Below are positions 1-9,181 of a stretch of DNA of 64,000 bases, one piece after another (the first letter of the stretch is position 1; each line of letters starts with the position of its first letter). The notes under the pieces are model-generated. The model was given only the letters and a program-made list of their open reading frames with translations. It made no database searches and was not told where the DNA came from. Made by a program: the position numbers and the translations under genes. Origin of the DNA: Lysobacter sp. (GTDB lineage Bacteria > Pseudomonadota > Gammaproteobacteria > Xanthomonadales > Xanthomonadaceae); contig JABFRN010000001.1 of NCBI GenBank assembly GCA_013141175.1, positions 3,802,001 to 3,866,000 on the forward strand, given 5' to 3'.

Positions 1-1043
1 TCGACGAGGTGCATCGGTTCAACAAAACGCAGCAGGATGCGTTCCTGCCGCATATCGAGCGCGGCACGATCCTGTTCGTCGGCGCCACCACCGAAAATCC
101 TTCGTTCGAGCTGAATTCGGCGCTGCTGTCGCGTTGCCGCGTGCACGTGATGGAAGCGGTGTCGGCCGACGACATCGCGGTCGCGCTGCAGCGTGCGCTC
201 GACGATGAAGAACACGGGTTGGGCGGTCGTGGCCTGCGCATCGCGACGGAACAATTGCAATTGATCGCGACGGCTGCCGATGGCGATGTGCGTCGTGGCC
301 TGACCCTGCTGGAAATCGCCGCCGAGCTTGCCGGTGAGAGCGGGGCAGGCGATGACGACGACCGTGCAGGGACGATCACCGACGCGATCCTCGAACAGGT
401 GCTGGCCGACCGCACCCGGCGTTTCGACAAGGGCGGCGAGCAGTTCTACGACCAGATTTCGGCGCTGCACAAGTCCGTGCGCAGCTCGAATCCCGATGCG
501 GCGCTGTACTGGCTGGCGCGGATGCTCGACGGCGGCTGCGATCCGGTGTATCTCGCCCGACGGATGACCCGGATGGCGGTGGAGGACATCGGCCTGGCCG
601 ATCCGCGCGCGCTGCAGATGGCGATTGATGCCTGGGATACGTTCGAGCGCTTGGGCAGTCCCGAGGGCGATCTCGCGCTGGCGCAATTGGCGATCTATCT
701 CGCCAGCACCGCAAAGTCCAACGCCGCGTACAAGGCGTTCGGCGCGGCCAAGCGCGATGTCGTCGAGTACGGCACCCAGGACGTGCCGCTGCATCTGCGC
801 AATGCACCGACCAGATTGATGAAGCAGATCGGCTACGGCAAGAATTATCGCTACGACCACGATGCCGATGGCGGCGTGGCGCTGGAGCAGACCGGTTTTC
901 CCGATGCGATGGGCGAACGGGTCTACTACGATCCGGTCGAGCGCGGGCTGGAAATCAAACTCAAGGACAAACTCGATCGTTTGCGCGCCGAACGCAGCAA
1001 GGCACGGCGGGCGAAGCCGGAACCGGACGGGGCTTCCGAGTGA
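1..1043 (+). CDS. rarA: Replication-associated recombination protein RarA (MgsA), 5' end missing
   Basis: This is the C-terminal part of an AAA+ ATPase of the clamp-loader clade that acts at stalled replication forks. The reading frame is already open at the first bases, so the start codon and Walker A lie outside the window. Walker B is visible as DEVH at bases 3-14, followed by the sensor stretch GATTENPSF from about base 81. The C-terminal family region is intact, with AKRDVVEYG and HLRNAPTRLMKQIGYG ahead of the YRYDHD motif. It ends in TGA at 1041-1043, and crcB follows 49 bases later in the same direction. The GTG at base 9 is an internal valine, not the start. Confidence 0.96.
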   Translation, partial: DEVHRFNKTQQDAFLPHIERGTILFVGATTENPSFELNSALLSRCRVHVMEAVSADDIAVALQRALDDEEHGLGGRGLRIATEQLQLIATAADGDVRRGLTLLEIAAELAGESGAGDDDDRAGTITDAILEQVLADRTRRFDKGGEQFYDQISALHKSVRSSNPDAALYWLARMLDGGCDPVYLARRMTRMAVEDIGLADPRALQMAIDAWDTFERLGSPEGDLALAQLAIYLASTAKSNAAYKAFGAAKRDVVEYGTQDVPLHLRNAPTRLMKQIGYGKNYRYDHDADGGVALEQTGFPDAMGERVYYDPVERGLEIKLKDKLDRLRAERSKARRAKPEPDGASE

Positions 1044-1092
1044 TTGCCGTTCCTGTGGTTTTCCGCAACCCGTCGACTCGGAGTATCGGCTG

Positions 1093-1491
1093 ATGGTCAC
1101 GCAGTGGTGGCAGCAACTGCTGCTGGTCGCGATGGGCGGCGCGCTCGGTGCGGTCGGGCGTTTCTGGCTGGGCGGCGTGTTGTTGCGACAGATGGGCAGC
1201 GGCTTTCCGTGGGGCACGCTCACGGTCAATCTCGTCGGTTCGTTCGCGGCCGGCTTCATCGCGATCTGGCTCGAAGGCCGCGGACCGGCAGCGCTGTACT
1301 GGCGTGCGTTCCTGATCGTCGGCGTGCTCGGCGCGTTGACCACGTATTCGGCGCTGATGCTGGAATGCCTGCTGTACGCCAAGTCGCAGCGCAGCGGGCT
1401 GATGTTCGGCTACCTCGCGATCACGCTCGTGGCTGGACTTGCGTTGGTCTGGCTGGGTGCCCGGGTGGCTTCGGGGTTGAAAATTTCCTGA
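1093..1491 (+). CDS. crcB: Fluoride efflux channel CrcB/Fluc
   Basis: A 132-residue protein of the CrcB/Fluc family, small inner-membrane proteins that work as dimeric fluoride channels and protect against fluoride. Family motifs are visible in order: GGALGAVGRF near residue 15, GTLTVNLVGSFAAGF near residue 42, and GALTTYSAL near residue 80, which contributes the pore-lining residues. Four hydrophobic segments cover nearly the whole length. The ATG at 1093 is preceded by GGAG nine bases upstream; the frame is open further upstream but overlaps rarA and lacks family sequence. It probably shares a transcript with rarA. Confidence 0.95.
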   Translation: MVTQWWQQLLLVAMGGALGAVGRFWLGGVLLRQMGSGFPWGTLTVNLVGSFAAGFIAIWLEGRGPAALYWRAFLIVGVLGALTTYSALMLECLLYAKSQRSGLMFGYLAITLVAGLALVWLGARVASGLKIS

Positions 1492-1518
1492 CGCCTGCCT
1501 GATGGGCGTATGCGGAGT

Positions 1519-1541
1519 TTTCCGACAGCGCTTGTCGGAAA
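1519..1541. terminator. Stem-loop downstream of crcB
   Basis: A perfect 9-bp inverted repeat, TTTCCGACA (1519-1527) and TGTCGGAAA (1533-1541), closes a 5-base loop 27 bases after the crcB stop. No long T-tract follows, so it is either a weak intrinsic terminator or an mRNA 3'-end stabiliser. Confidence 0.5.
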
Positions 1542-1619
1542 TGACCGGCAGACCGTCCGCGGCATGGTCCTTACTGTGGAGTCCTCGCCACGACACGGCT
1601 TTCGCCGAGGACATCGCCC

Positions 1620-2051
1620 ATGCCACTTCGTCTTTTTCTTCGACTGCCGACGCTCGCGTTGATCGCAGCCTGTCTACTGCCCGCAGCACAGGCCAGCGCG
1701 CAGGAGATCCATGCCTGCATCGATGCCAAGGGCAGGAAGAGTTATCAGAACATGCCCTGCGCCCCCGAGCAGCGCACTGCGTCGATACGCCATTACGAGG
1801 CCAAGTCGGAAGATCCGGCGATCGCGTCGCGCACTGCCGCGATCCAGAAGGAAATGGATCGTCGCAATCATTCCAGCGGCAAGGCGACGATCGTTCGTAC
1901 CGGCGGCACGCGTCGAGCCACAGGCCCGACGCCGTGCCAGGCCGCCAAGGCGAAGCGCAAGGCAATGCTCGATCGCGTCGGTTTGAAGCGCAATTTCGAA
2001 CTGCTCAGCCAGCTCGATTCCGAGGTATGGGAGGTCTGCAAGGGCTTCTGA
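1620..2051 (+). CDS. Small secreted protein, DUF4124-like
   Basis: A 143-residue protein with a clear Sec signal peptide: positive N-terminus, hydrophobic core around residues 9-22, and an ASAQ-type cleavage region near residue 27. The mature N-terminus (HACIDAKGRKSYQNMPC) has the short pattern of DUF4124 proteins: a charged turn, a tyrosine, and a cysteine pair that could form a disulfide in the periplasm. The C-terminal half is basic and helical. GAGGA lies about 8 bases before the ATG. No enzymatic motif is visible and the function is unknown. It converges on jetD, with a mobile-type palindromic repeat between them. Confidence 0.75.
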   Translation: MPLRLFLRLPTLALIAACLLPAAQASAQEIHACIDAKGRKSYQNMPCAPEQRTASIRHYEAKSEDPAIASRTAAIQKEMDRRNHSSGKATIVRTGGTRRATGPTPCQAAKAKRKAMLDRVGLKRNFELLSQLDSEVWEVCKGF

Positions 2052-2133
2052 AAGCCTGCTTGCACGCCGCGTCGATTACCTGCAGTGGCGCATCGCGTGG
2101 ACGAATGGTTGGGTCGCGCTTCGCCCCTCATCC

Positions 2134-2174
2134 GGCGCTTCGCGCCACCTTCTCCCCGCGATGCGGGGAGAAGG
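2134..2174. repeat. Intergenic palindromic repeat (REP-like), two stem-loops
   Basis: Two adjacent perfect stems: GGCGC/GCGCC around TTC (2134-2146), then CCTTCTCCCCGC/GCGGGGAGAAGG (2148-2159 and 2163-2174) around GAT. From memory, this composite resembles a dispersed intergenic repeat of Xanthomonadales and other proteobacteria. It lies between the convergent genes ending at 2051 and 2249 and could terminate transcription from both sides. Confidence 0.7.
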
Positions 2175-2248
2175 AAAACTGCGGGCGTTGCTCCTGATGT
2201 TCTATCGCTGTGAGCATCGCGGGCTGTGAGCATCACGCGCAGCAAACA

Positions 2249-3445
2249 TCACGGAAACCTTGGGTCGATCGCTTCCTGTTCGATCCGGATCGGTATCTGC
2301 TGCAGTGTGGACGCGATCTGCGGCCATCCCGCCTTGTCGGCCCAGTAGGCCATTTTCTTCAGGCACGCGGCCGATGGCGTTTCCGCATCCAGCGCATCGA
2401 TGTCGAAGTCCAGCGGCGACATCAGCCAGGGCGACAGGCTTCTGCCTTCGGCGTTCGCGACCATCGCAAGCTGCGCGGCGATCCTGAAACCGCCTTCGTC
2501 GATATCGCCCCAGTGGTAGAGCCTGCATTCCGCAGGCAAGGATCCGAGCAGGCGCGCGAAGAATGCCCGCCACGCCGGCGAGGGCATGCCGCCGGTGTAG
2601 ATCAGCAGGGCATCGCCAACGGGTAATGCGGCATCGGGCAGTGCGCGCGCGGCGTCGTGGAAGCTGGTGAGATTCTCGATGGTCAACACGTAGCGCGCCT
2701 GTGTTTCGATGGTGCGCACGGCATCGACCGGCAGGCCGAGATATGGGCGGCACAGCGCGATGGTCGCTTGCGGCAGGATCGCCAATCCCTGTCCTGCGAC
2801 CAGCACCGGCTGCGGTTCGCGACGCAGGCCGAGCGCCGACCATATCTGCGTGTTCTCCAGGCCTGATGCGGTCAATTCGCCGGTCAGCAGCAGGTCGAGC
2901 CACGGCGACAGCGCTTCCAGACGCTTGCTGTCGCGGAAGATGCGGACGCTCTCGCGCCGGAGCAGACGCTCCTCGGTGTCGTCGCCGCGACAGGCCAACA
3001 CCGCCTTCGCGGCATCGGCGATGTCGCGAGCAGCTTCGGGACCATGACCACGGACCTGACGGCCGCGTGTCCAGGCATCCAACACCTCATGCATGATCGG
3101 AAATGCCGTGGCGCAGTCGGCAAGCTGCACGGTGGCTTCCGCCACCTGTGCACTGAGCAGACCGATACCCAGATGCGCACCGAGAGATTCGAGACTGGCA
3201 AGCTGCAGTCGCAGCAGGCGCGGATGTTCGCCGAAGCGCTCGCGATCGGCGGCGATCGCACCGGCGCGTACCGCAAGCCCGATCTCCGCGTCGAAGGTTT
3301 CGATCTCGCCCAAGGTCCGCAGTCCGGTGTATTCGGGACATTTGGCCGATGTCATCGGCAGCGACACCGCTTCGGACTTTCCCTGCGATCGCGCCCGTTC
3401 GCCGCTGCGCAGCAAGCGCATCAACGCCTGCTGCGCGGGACTCAC
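2249..3445 (-). CDS. jetD: Wadjet defence nuclease subunit JetD (DUF3322/DUF2220, Toprim-like)
   Basis: A 398-residue protein matching JetD, the nuclease of the Wadjet anti-plasmid system. JetD works with the SMC-like JetABC motor, which extrudes DNA loops and triggers cleavage of small circular DNA. The C-terminal half has the Toprim-like acidic residues: a glutamate in the strand LTIENLTSF, and the aspartate pair of WGDIDEGGFRI about 60 residues later. The N-terminal half is a helical, probably DNA-binding region. The start is GTG at 3445, whose last bases form the jetC stop (GTGA overlap), so the two are translationally coupled. It is the last gene of the operon. Confidence 0.92.
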   Translation of the reverse strand: MSPAQQALMRLLRSGERARSQGKSEAVSLPMTSAKCPEYTGLRTLGEIETFDAEIGLAVRAGAIAADRERFGEHPRLLRLQLASLESLGAHLGIGLLSAQVAEATVQLADCATAFPIMHEVLDAWTRGRQVRGHGPEAARDIADAAKAVLACRGDDTEERLLRRESVRIFRDSKRLEALSPWLDLLLTGELTASGLENTQIWSALGLRREPQPVLVAGQGLAILPQATIALCRPYLGLPVDAVRTIETQARYVLTIENLTSFHDAARALPDAALPVGDALLIYTGGMPSPAWRAFFARLLGSLPAECRLYHWGDIDEGGFRIAAQLAMVANAEGRSLSPWLMSPLDFDIDALDAETPSAACLKKMAYWADKAGWPQIASTLQQIPIRIEQEAIDPRFP

Positions 3446-6400
3446 GCGGTGCGCTCCGCTTCGATCCGAGCATTCTCGATACGCGCGATCTCCGCTTCAA
3501 GCAATTCCGGATGCAGCGCGAACTGGTCGCTGTGCAGCAGCGCGCGGCCTGCGTCGGTCACGCGGATGCGTTCCACCTGCAGCAGCGGGCCATCGCGGAA
3601 CAGTTCGATATAGCTGTCGAGCACGCCGGTGAGCGTGCCCTGTGCGGTGTCGGGCGCGGCCAGGATCAGCTGCAGGCCGAGCGAGCGCAGGTATTGCGTG
3701 GTGGCGCGCGCGTTCTGGGCGTCGATCTTGTCGCCGAATTCGTCGAGCATGATCAGGCCGAGCCCGCCCTGCTGGCCGTCGCGCTTGCCGTAGGCCGCCG
3801 CGAGCGCTGCGCCTGCGATCACGTACATCGGCGCGCGGTGTTCGCCGCCGGACCCCGACCGCATGCGCTCGCTCAGCGTGCCGATGACGCGTCCGTCCTG
3901 CTGGATATTGACCTCGAACGCGAAGAACCGGCGGTAATCGTCGAGCGGCGAGGGCGCATTGCCGCGACCGCCGATCTTTTCCTCGATGATGTCGCGGAAC
4001 GCCTCCGGCACTTCGCCAGCGCTGCCGAACAGCGTGTCGGTCTCGCCGACATCCGACACTCGTTCGATGAAGCGGTACAGGTCCTTGAACTCGGGCGCGA
4101 TCTCGTAGTGGAACCTGTAGCGCTCGTTGTTCGAGAAAGCCGGACTGCTCATCAGCGTCCGGTTGAGGATCTGGATCTGATGCTTCAGGCGGGTGAAGTT
4201 GTCGTACAGCGCCGACGCCACGTTCGAGCGGAAGGTTTCGACCGCCGTGGCGTAGGCCTCGTCGGCCATGGCCTGATGCTGGACCAGTTCGGTGCCCTTG
4301 AGGTAGGCGATCTCGCCGCGCAGCAGCGCATCGGCCTTGCGCCAGTCCTGCGGTTCGACATCCAGCGCGATGCCGTGGTCCTTGGCGTACTGGGCCAGGC
4401 CGGACCAGGCTTCGGGCAGTACGGCGTTGAGGGCCTTTTCGGCATCATCGGCGCGGTGCAGGCAACGGGCGATGCGATCGCCCAGCTCGGGATACTTCGC
4501 ATCGAGTTCGTCGCGATGCTGCTCGACCAGATTCGGATCGACATCGGGATGCCGGAACGCATCCACCGCCGCGCGCGCGATGCGTTCGCTCTCGGCATTG
4601 AGCTGATCCAGCAGGACCTGCGCTGCGGTCGCCTTGCCCCGGATGACGGCTTCTTCGCCGACGAGCTTTTCGACCAGCGCTTCCAGCGCATCGCGGCGCT
4701 GCATGCAGGCTTGCGCGTGTTCGCTCAGCTGGATCAGATCCGGATCGGTTTGCGCGGCGCGGCTGTCGCACAGCGCGCGGTAGCGTGCGGCGGCTTCGCG
4801 GTGTTTCAGCAGCAGGGCGTGGATCGCATTCGCCGCATGCTCCGGGCTGCCGATGCGCGTCCATTCGGCGACACGCGCATCCAGCGTCTGCCATGCCGCT
4901 TCGAGCCGGCGGATGTCCTGATCGGCGCGCTCGATCTCGTCGCGCAGCAGCTTGAGTCGTTCGCGGTTGTCGGAGGCGCCGATCTTCAACTCGCTGGCGG
5001 CGGGCAGGCGCAGCCGCTCGACTCCGCCGCCTTTCACCACCAGACCGTCGCGGCTCATGCCCTGTTTCGCGCGGACGACTTCGGCCTCGGTTTCGATGCA
5101 GCGAAGTTCGCCGAGCTGGCGGCGCAGATAGGCGAGGGCGTCGTCGTCGCCGCGCAGCAATGCGGAGACGTGTCCGTCGCCGATGCGCATATCGGCGCGC
5201 GATTGACGCGCCTGACTGGTCAGCGCGATCTTCACCCCGTACACGGCGCGTCCGCCATGCAGTGCGCGATACAGTCTCACCGCGCGCTCTTCGTGTTCGG
5301 CAGGTATCAGCAGCGCTTCGACATGGCTGCGCAGATAGGCTTCGATCGCGCCCTGCCAGGCTGGATCTCTCACTTGCACGAGATCGCAGACCGGACGGCA
5401 GGGAATGCCTTCCTCTTCGAAATAGCTCATCAGCCGGATCACGTCCGGACGCAGCTCGGCCTTGCCGGCATTGAGTCGCTTCTGGTTCTGCCGGGCGTTG
5501 TCCGCGCGTCGGCGCGCGGCATCGAGTTCGCTGCGCAGTTCGTGCGCGCGGGTGGCGACCATCGCCATGGTCGGTGCCGCCAGCGTCATCGCGGACAGCA
5601 GTTCCGCATGCAGCGCATCCGGCGGCAGATCGATGTCGGCGTCGGCCGGCAGTTCCGAGATCTGTCGGAACAGCACGCCCCAAGGCGCTGCCGCCCTTGC
5701 CAGCGTGGCGACGTCCAAGCCCGGGAGTTCCAACTTCGACACCACCGCCAGCTGGTCGCGGACGAAGCCGGTACTGCGCATCAGTTCGCGCTTGAGCAGG
5801 GTCAGTTCGTCGCGGTCGCGGCCGGCGATCTGATCGAATGACGCCTGTTCGCTGTAGCCGCGCGTGCCTTGCAATCGTCTCTGTGCATCTTCCGCCTGCT
5901 GTCGTGCGGTGGCGCGGTCGCTGCGTGCCTGCTCCAGCGCGCGCGCGGTGCGCTGATGCGCATCGCGGACCTGCGCCAGCGCGTCTTCTGCAGCATCGAC
6001 CTGTTCGCTGTGTGCGTCGCGGCGGTATTCGGCGCCGAGCGTGCGGTACGAAGCCGAGCGCGTCGCCTGAGCGGCGACTTTGCGATACAGCGCTTCGACG
6101 ATCTCCGCGGCATCGATGCGACGCGCGACCTGTTCGATTTTTTCCTTGATCAGCCGGAAACCTTCGAGCAGCGCGCGGAATTTGCCGATGTCGGTCGGGC
6201 GTTCTTCGGCGACCAGTGTGCGCACGAACAGGTCGACATCGTTCACGCGCTGCAGATTCAGCGCGTTCTGGAACGCCTTGCGATACGCGGCCGGGTCGAT
6301 ATGCACATTGCTCGCCGGACGCAACTGCAGCAGCAGGTCGCGCAGGAAACGGTCGCTGGTGGCATGCAGTTCGACCTTGGTGCCGGCCGATTTGCAGCGC

Positions 6401-6885
6401 GCAGCGATCGCGGTGCGGAACTGGGTCCAGGTCAGCGGCAGCTGCTGGTCTTTGACCGTTTCCAGATGGTCGTCGAGGGTCAGCGCGACGCGCGGCAGCA
6501 GATACATGCCGTGCACGCGATGATCGGGTTCGTCGGCCGATGCGCCGAGCGCGACGCCAGCGCTCAGGATTTCGCCGCTGGCCGTATCCTCGAACACCAG
6601 ACTGATATAGGTCGTCGCGGTCTCGCGCACGCGGCCGTCATCGCCGGCGCGGTACACGCCGAGGCAATAGTCGCGGATGCTGCGGGCGCGATGACTGCCG
6701 CCGGCCTGGGCGTTGAAGCGGATCTGGTTGCGGTCCGCCCCCAGCATCACGATCTGCAGCGCATCGAGCAGGGCGCTCTTGCCGGCGCCGTTGGGAGCGA
6801 TGATCGCGGTGGTGGCGTCCAGTTCCAGCGTTTCGGCCTGGAACAGGAAGAACTGGACCAGATGGGCGCGCTTAAGCTGATACAT
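3442..6885 (-). CDS. jetC: Wadjet SMC-like ATPase JetC
   Basis: A 1,147-residue SMC/MukB-like ATPase, the loop-extruding motor of Wadjet. Walker A is APNGAGKSALL with Lys36. Long heptad-rich coiled-coil arms fill the middle, with a hinge-like region near residues 480-640. The C-terminal head has the ABC signature SGSGGEHRAPMY and Walker B LIMLDEFGDKID with an acidic residue for ATP hydrolysis. The ATG at 6885 lies inside the end of jetB (14-base overlap). Its Shine-Dalgarno, AGGGA eight bases upstream, falls within a hexanucleotide repeat in the jetB tail. The 3' end overlaps jetD by 4 bases. Confidence 0.95.
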   Translation of the reverse strand: MYQLKRAHLVQFFLFQAETLELDATTAIIAPNGAGKSALLDALQIVMLGADRNQIRFNAQAGGSHRARSIRDYCLGVYRAGDDGRVRETATTYISLVFEDTASGEILSAGVALGASADEPDHRVHGMYLLPRVALTLDDHLETVKDQQLPLTWTQFRTAIAARCKSAGTKVELHATSDRFLRDLLLQLRPASNVHIDPAAYRKAFQNALNLQRVNDVDLFVRTLVAEERPTDIGKFRALLEGFRLIKEKIEQVARRIDAAEIVEALYRKVAAQATRSASYRTLGAEYRRDAHSEQVDAAEDALAQVRDAHQRTARALEQARSDRATARQQAEDAQRRLQGTRGYSEQASFDQIAGRDRDELTLLKRELMRSTGFVRDQLAVVSKLELPGLDVATLARAAAPWGVLFRQISELPADADIDLPPDALHAELLSAMTLAAPTMAMVATRAHELRSELDAARRRADNARQNQKRLNAGKAELRPDVIRLMSYFEEEGIPCRPVCDLVQVRDPAWQGAIEAYLRSHVEALLIPAEHEERAVRLYRALHGGRAVYGVKIALTSQARQSRADMRIGDGHVSALLRGDDDALAYLRRQLGELRCIETEAEVVRAKQGMSRDGLVVKGGGVERLRLPAASELKIGASDNRERLKLLRDEIERADQDIRRLEAAWQTLDARVAEWTRIGSPEHAANAIHALLLKHREAAARYRALCDSRAAQTDPDLIQLSEHAQACMQRRDALEALVEKLVGEEAVIRGKATAAQVLLDQLNAESERIARAAVDAFRHPDVDPNLVEQHRDELDAKYPELGDRIARCLHRADDAEKALNAVLPEAWSGLAQYAKDHGIALDVEPQDWRKADALLRGEIAYLKGTELVQHQAMADEAYATAVETFRSNVASALYDNFTRLKHQIQILNRTLMSSPAFSNNERYRFHYEIAPEFKDLYRFIERVSDVGETDTLFGSAGEVPEAFRDIIEEKIGGRGNAPSPLDDYRRFFAFEVNIQQDGRVIGTLSERMRSGSGGEHRAPMYVIAGAALAAAYGKRDGQQGGLGLIMLDEFGDKIDAQNARATTQYLRSLGLQLILAAPDTAQGTLTGVLDSYIELFRDGPLLQVERIRVTDAGRALLHSDQFALHPELLEAEIARIENARIEAERTA

Positions 6886-7576
6886 CGTCGCTGTCCCTGT
6901 CCCTGTCGGTGTCGGTGTCGGTCGCGGCGTTGTTCATGACGCCACTTCTTTCTTCATTGCCGCCGTCATCAGTACGGCTGTCGTCATCGCCATCGTCGCG
7001 GTTGTGCTGATCGAGCCGCTGCAGCCACTGTGCGCCGACGATCTCGACGATGGCGGGCCGCACCACGATCCGGAACGGCTGCGGGTCGTCGGGTTCGCAG
7101 TCGATGGTCCTGCACACCGACCAGCGCCGCAGCATCCGCAGCGTTTCGCGCAGCGGACCCAGCTCGGGCATCGGCCGGCCGGTCATCGCCTGATAGGCCT
7201 CCTGCAGTTCGGGCAGTTCCACGATCACTTCGCCCTGATCCTCGATCTGGCCCTGGCGCATGGCAGCGTCGTAGCGATGGCGCAGCACCAGGATCAGCAG
7301 GGTCTGCTCCAGCGACACCGCCGTGCCTTCGCCGTGCGTCGGCAGCGCGACCACATAGCGGTAGTGCGCATTGCGTTCGAGGCGGATGCCCAACGGTTCC
7401 AGCGCGGCGGCGAAGTCGTTGAAGTAGGTTTCCACCAGGTGGTAATGGTTCCTCGACATGCGGTCGCTGCTGTACAGCACTTGCTCGGTAACCAACCGGT
7501 ACGCGGCCCGCTCGAAATCCTGCGGGATGTAAAGGTCGCCGGAAAGCTGGCTCAAGTGTGCCCAGGAACGTTTCAT
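6872..7576 (-). CDS. jetB: Wadjet subunit JetB (MukE-like, DUF4194)
   Basis: A 234-residue DUF4194 protein corresponding to JetB, the MukE-like kleisin-associated subunit that bridges JetA and the JetC heads. Two winged-helix-like regions are expected, and the hydrophobic core pattern from SLEQTLLILVLRHRY to LRETLRMLRRW fits the family. The ATG at 7576 shares ATGA with the stop of jetA (overlap 7573-7576). The C-terminal 40 residues are an odd acidic low-complexity tail (DDGDDDSRTDD, then TDTDTDRDRDSD) encoded by a hexamer repeat, and the gene runs 14 bases into jetC. The tail is probably disordered. Confidence 0.9.
   Translation of the reverse strand: MKRSWAHLSQLSGDLYIPQDFERAAYRLVTEQVLYSSDRMSRNHYHLVETYFNDFAAALEPLGIRLERNAHYRYVVALPTHGEGTAVSLEQTLLILVLRHRYDAAMRQGQIEDQGEVIVELPELQEAYQAMTGRPMPELGPLRETLRMLRRWSVCRTIDCEPDDPQPFRIVVRPAIVEIVGAQWLQRLDQHNRDDGDDDSRTDDGGNEERSGVMNNAATDTDTDRDRDSDDVSA
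6886..6926 (-). repeat. Hexanucleotide repeat carrying the jetC ribosome binding site
   Basis: Read on the minus strand, about six degenerate 6-base units (GACACC, GACACC, GACAGG, GACAGG, GACAGC and a flanking one) encode the TDTDTDRDRDSD tail of JetB. The same array supplies the AGGGA motifs immediately upstream of the jetC ATG. Gain or loss of a unit keeps the jetB frame but changes the number and spacing of potential ribosome binding sites. Confidence 0.8.
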
Positions 7577-9072
7577 GCCGCTGTATTTTCCTTGTTCTTG
7601 CGATCGCCGCCGCGGCGCAGGACGAAATGCGGCGCGTGCAGATAGGGGTTGTCGCTGTCGGGCGCAACCGCAGCGACTTCGTCCACGAGTTCGACCCGGA
7701 AGCCGCGCAACAGGCGGTGCAGCGGATCGTCGCGGTGCAGCCCGCCCTTGCGGCGGCTGCGCAGGGCGAGGGTGAGCAGGGTCTGATACGCGCGGAAATC
7801 CTCGATCGTCGAAATCCGCAGCGCGTCCGAATCGAGCGTCGCGCCGACGGCATCCCAATGCCGGTCGAGATAGCGCGCCAGATCTTCCGGCAGCACCAGC
7901 CGCACCCGCTTCATCCGCCGCAGCAGATTCAATCGCGCCAGTTGTTCCGGCGTGGGTTCGGCCTGCGCGTTGGCGGTGCGCGGGATCGGGCGAGGGCGCT
8001 GTTTCGGCGGACGCAGGCGCTGTTCGTCCATCAGCCCGCCCGGTGCCACCGGCAACCGCAGCGCGTCTTCCGGTGCGCTCAGCACACCGCGACAGGCCCG
8101 GCGCAGCAGGGTGTCGAGCTGGTCCGGCGCGCGCAGGCGGTAATCGAGAAAGGCGAGGGCACGACGGTTCGCTTGGCGGATGTCGTCGTCCAGTCGGCCG
8201 AGGTATTCGTCGATCCGGTCGATTTCGTACAGCCTGCGCAGGCTGCGGTTCAAGCGATGTTCGGCCAGCGCGGAGTCGCCGCCCGGCGCGCGCGCGGCGT
8301 ACCACGTCAGCAACTGCGCGCGCAGCGGGCCGTATTCGATCTCGCGCACCATCGTCAGGATCGAGGTGCGCCGCGCCAGCGGATGGTCGGCGTTGTGCAG
8401 TTCGGCGTAATCGCCGACGAACAGTTCACCGACGTAGCGCTCGAACAATCGCCGCGCGAACTGCGCGGTGCTTTCGGCCTTGCTGAGCTCGGGCATCAGG
8501 TCGCGGACCTGCACGCTGATCGCCGCGACGTGCGAGAGCAGCTGACGCGACTGGTCGGCCGCCTCGTCCAGCGTGTCGCCCATCGCCTTGCCGGCGATCA
8601 CCTGGTTCAACTGCAGCTCGATCGCCCGGACCTTGGCGCCGAGGAAGGTCGGGCCGCGTTCGGCGAATTCGATCAGCAGGGTCAGCAGTCGCGAGACGGT
8701 GTGGGTCATCGACACCATCTCGCGCGCGCCGATGCGCTCCTGACGCAGCCAGCCGGCCTGGCGGAAACGTTCGTAGACCAGATGGGCGCGGATCGCCAGC
8801 GGCGTGTCCGGCGCTTCGCCGTCTTCGTCCCAGGGGTCGTCGGTGAGCAGATAGCGCTCGAAGGCCGCAGTGATCTCGCGGCGCTGGAAACCGATGCTGG
8901 GCGGCATCGGCGCATCCGGGCCGAAACATTCGTCGAACAGACGACAGAGCAGCCGCCAGTAGTGCATCCGGTTGGGCGAGGCCAATGGGCCGAACAGTCC
9001 CTGCGGCAGCATCGAGAACAATGCGGTTCCCGCGGTCGATGCGCCTGGATTGCCGCTCGGGTGGCCACTCAA
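7573..9072 (-). CDS. jetA: Wadjet kleisin subunit JetA (MukF-like, DUF5716)
   Basis: A protein of up to 499 residues matching JetA, the kleisin-like subunit that closes the JetC ring and recruits JetB. The family-type N-terminus FSMLPQGLFGPLASPNR is followed by a winged-helix-like region, a long helical middle and a C-terminal DUF5716 region. The longest frame starts at TTG 9072, but homologues usually begin close to the LPxxLFxPL motif. ATG at 9012 or TTG at 9021, with GGGAA upstream, are therefore likely starts and would remove 17-20 residues. It is the first gene of jetABCD and diverges from the ecsC-like gene across about 110 bases that should hold both promoters. Confidence 0.9.
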   Translation of the reverse strand: MSGHPSGNPGASTAGTALFSMLPQGLFGPLASPNRMHYWRLLCRLFDECFGPDAPMPPSIGFQRREITAAFERYLLTDDPWDEDGEAPDTPLAIRAHLVYERFRQAGWLRQERIGAREMVSMTHTVSRLLTLLIEFAERGPTFLGAKVRAIELQLNQVIAGKAMGDTLDEAADQSRQLLSHVAAISVQVRDLMPELSKAESTAQFARRLFERYVGELFVGDYAELHNADHPLARRTSILTMVREIEYGPLRAQLLTWYAARAPGGDSALAEHRLNRSLRRLYEIDRIDEYLGRLDDDIRQANRRALAFLDYRLRAPDQLDTLLRRACRGVLSAPEDALRLPVAPGGLMDEQRLRPPKQRPRPIPRTANAQAEPTPEQLARLNLLRRMKRVRLVLPEDLARYLDRHWDAVGATLDSDALRISTIEDFRAYQTLLTLALRSRRKGGLHRDDPLHRLLRGFRVELVDEVAAVAPDSDNPYLHAPHFVLRRGGDRKNKENTAA

Positions 9073-9181
9073 GATCGCAATACTCCCGGAAAGTGGGCCG
9101 AAGCTTCGGCAGGCGTCGCATTATCCCAAAAACACGGGCCGAACCCGCGCATCGAACGGAAATCCGGATCGCCGGGGTAGC

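Noticed and set aside
2134-2174. Palindromic repeat considered as a CRISPR repeat.
   Set aside because: Only one copy is present, with no spacers or cas genes; it fits a dispersed intergenic palindrome.
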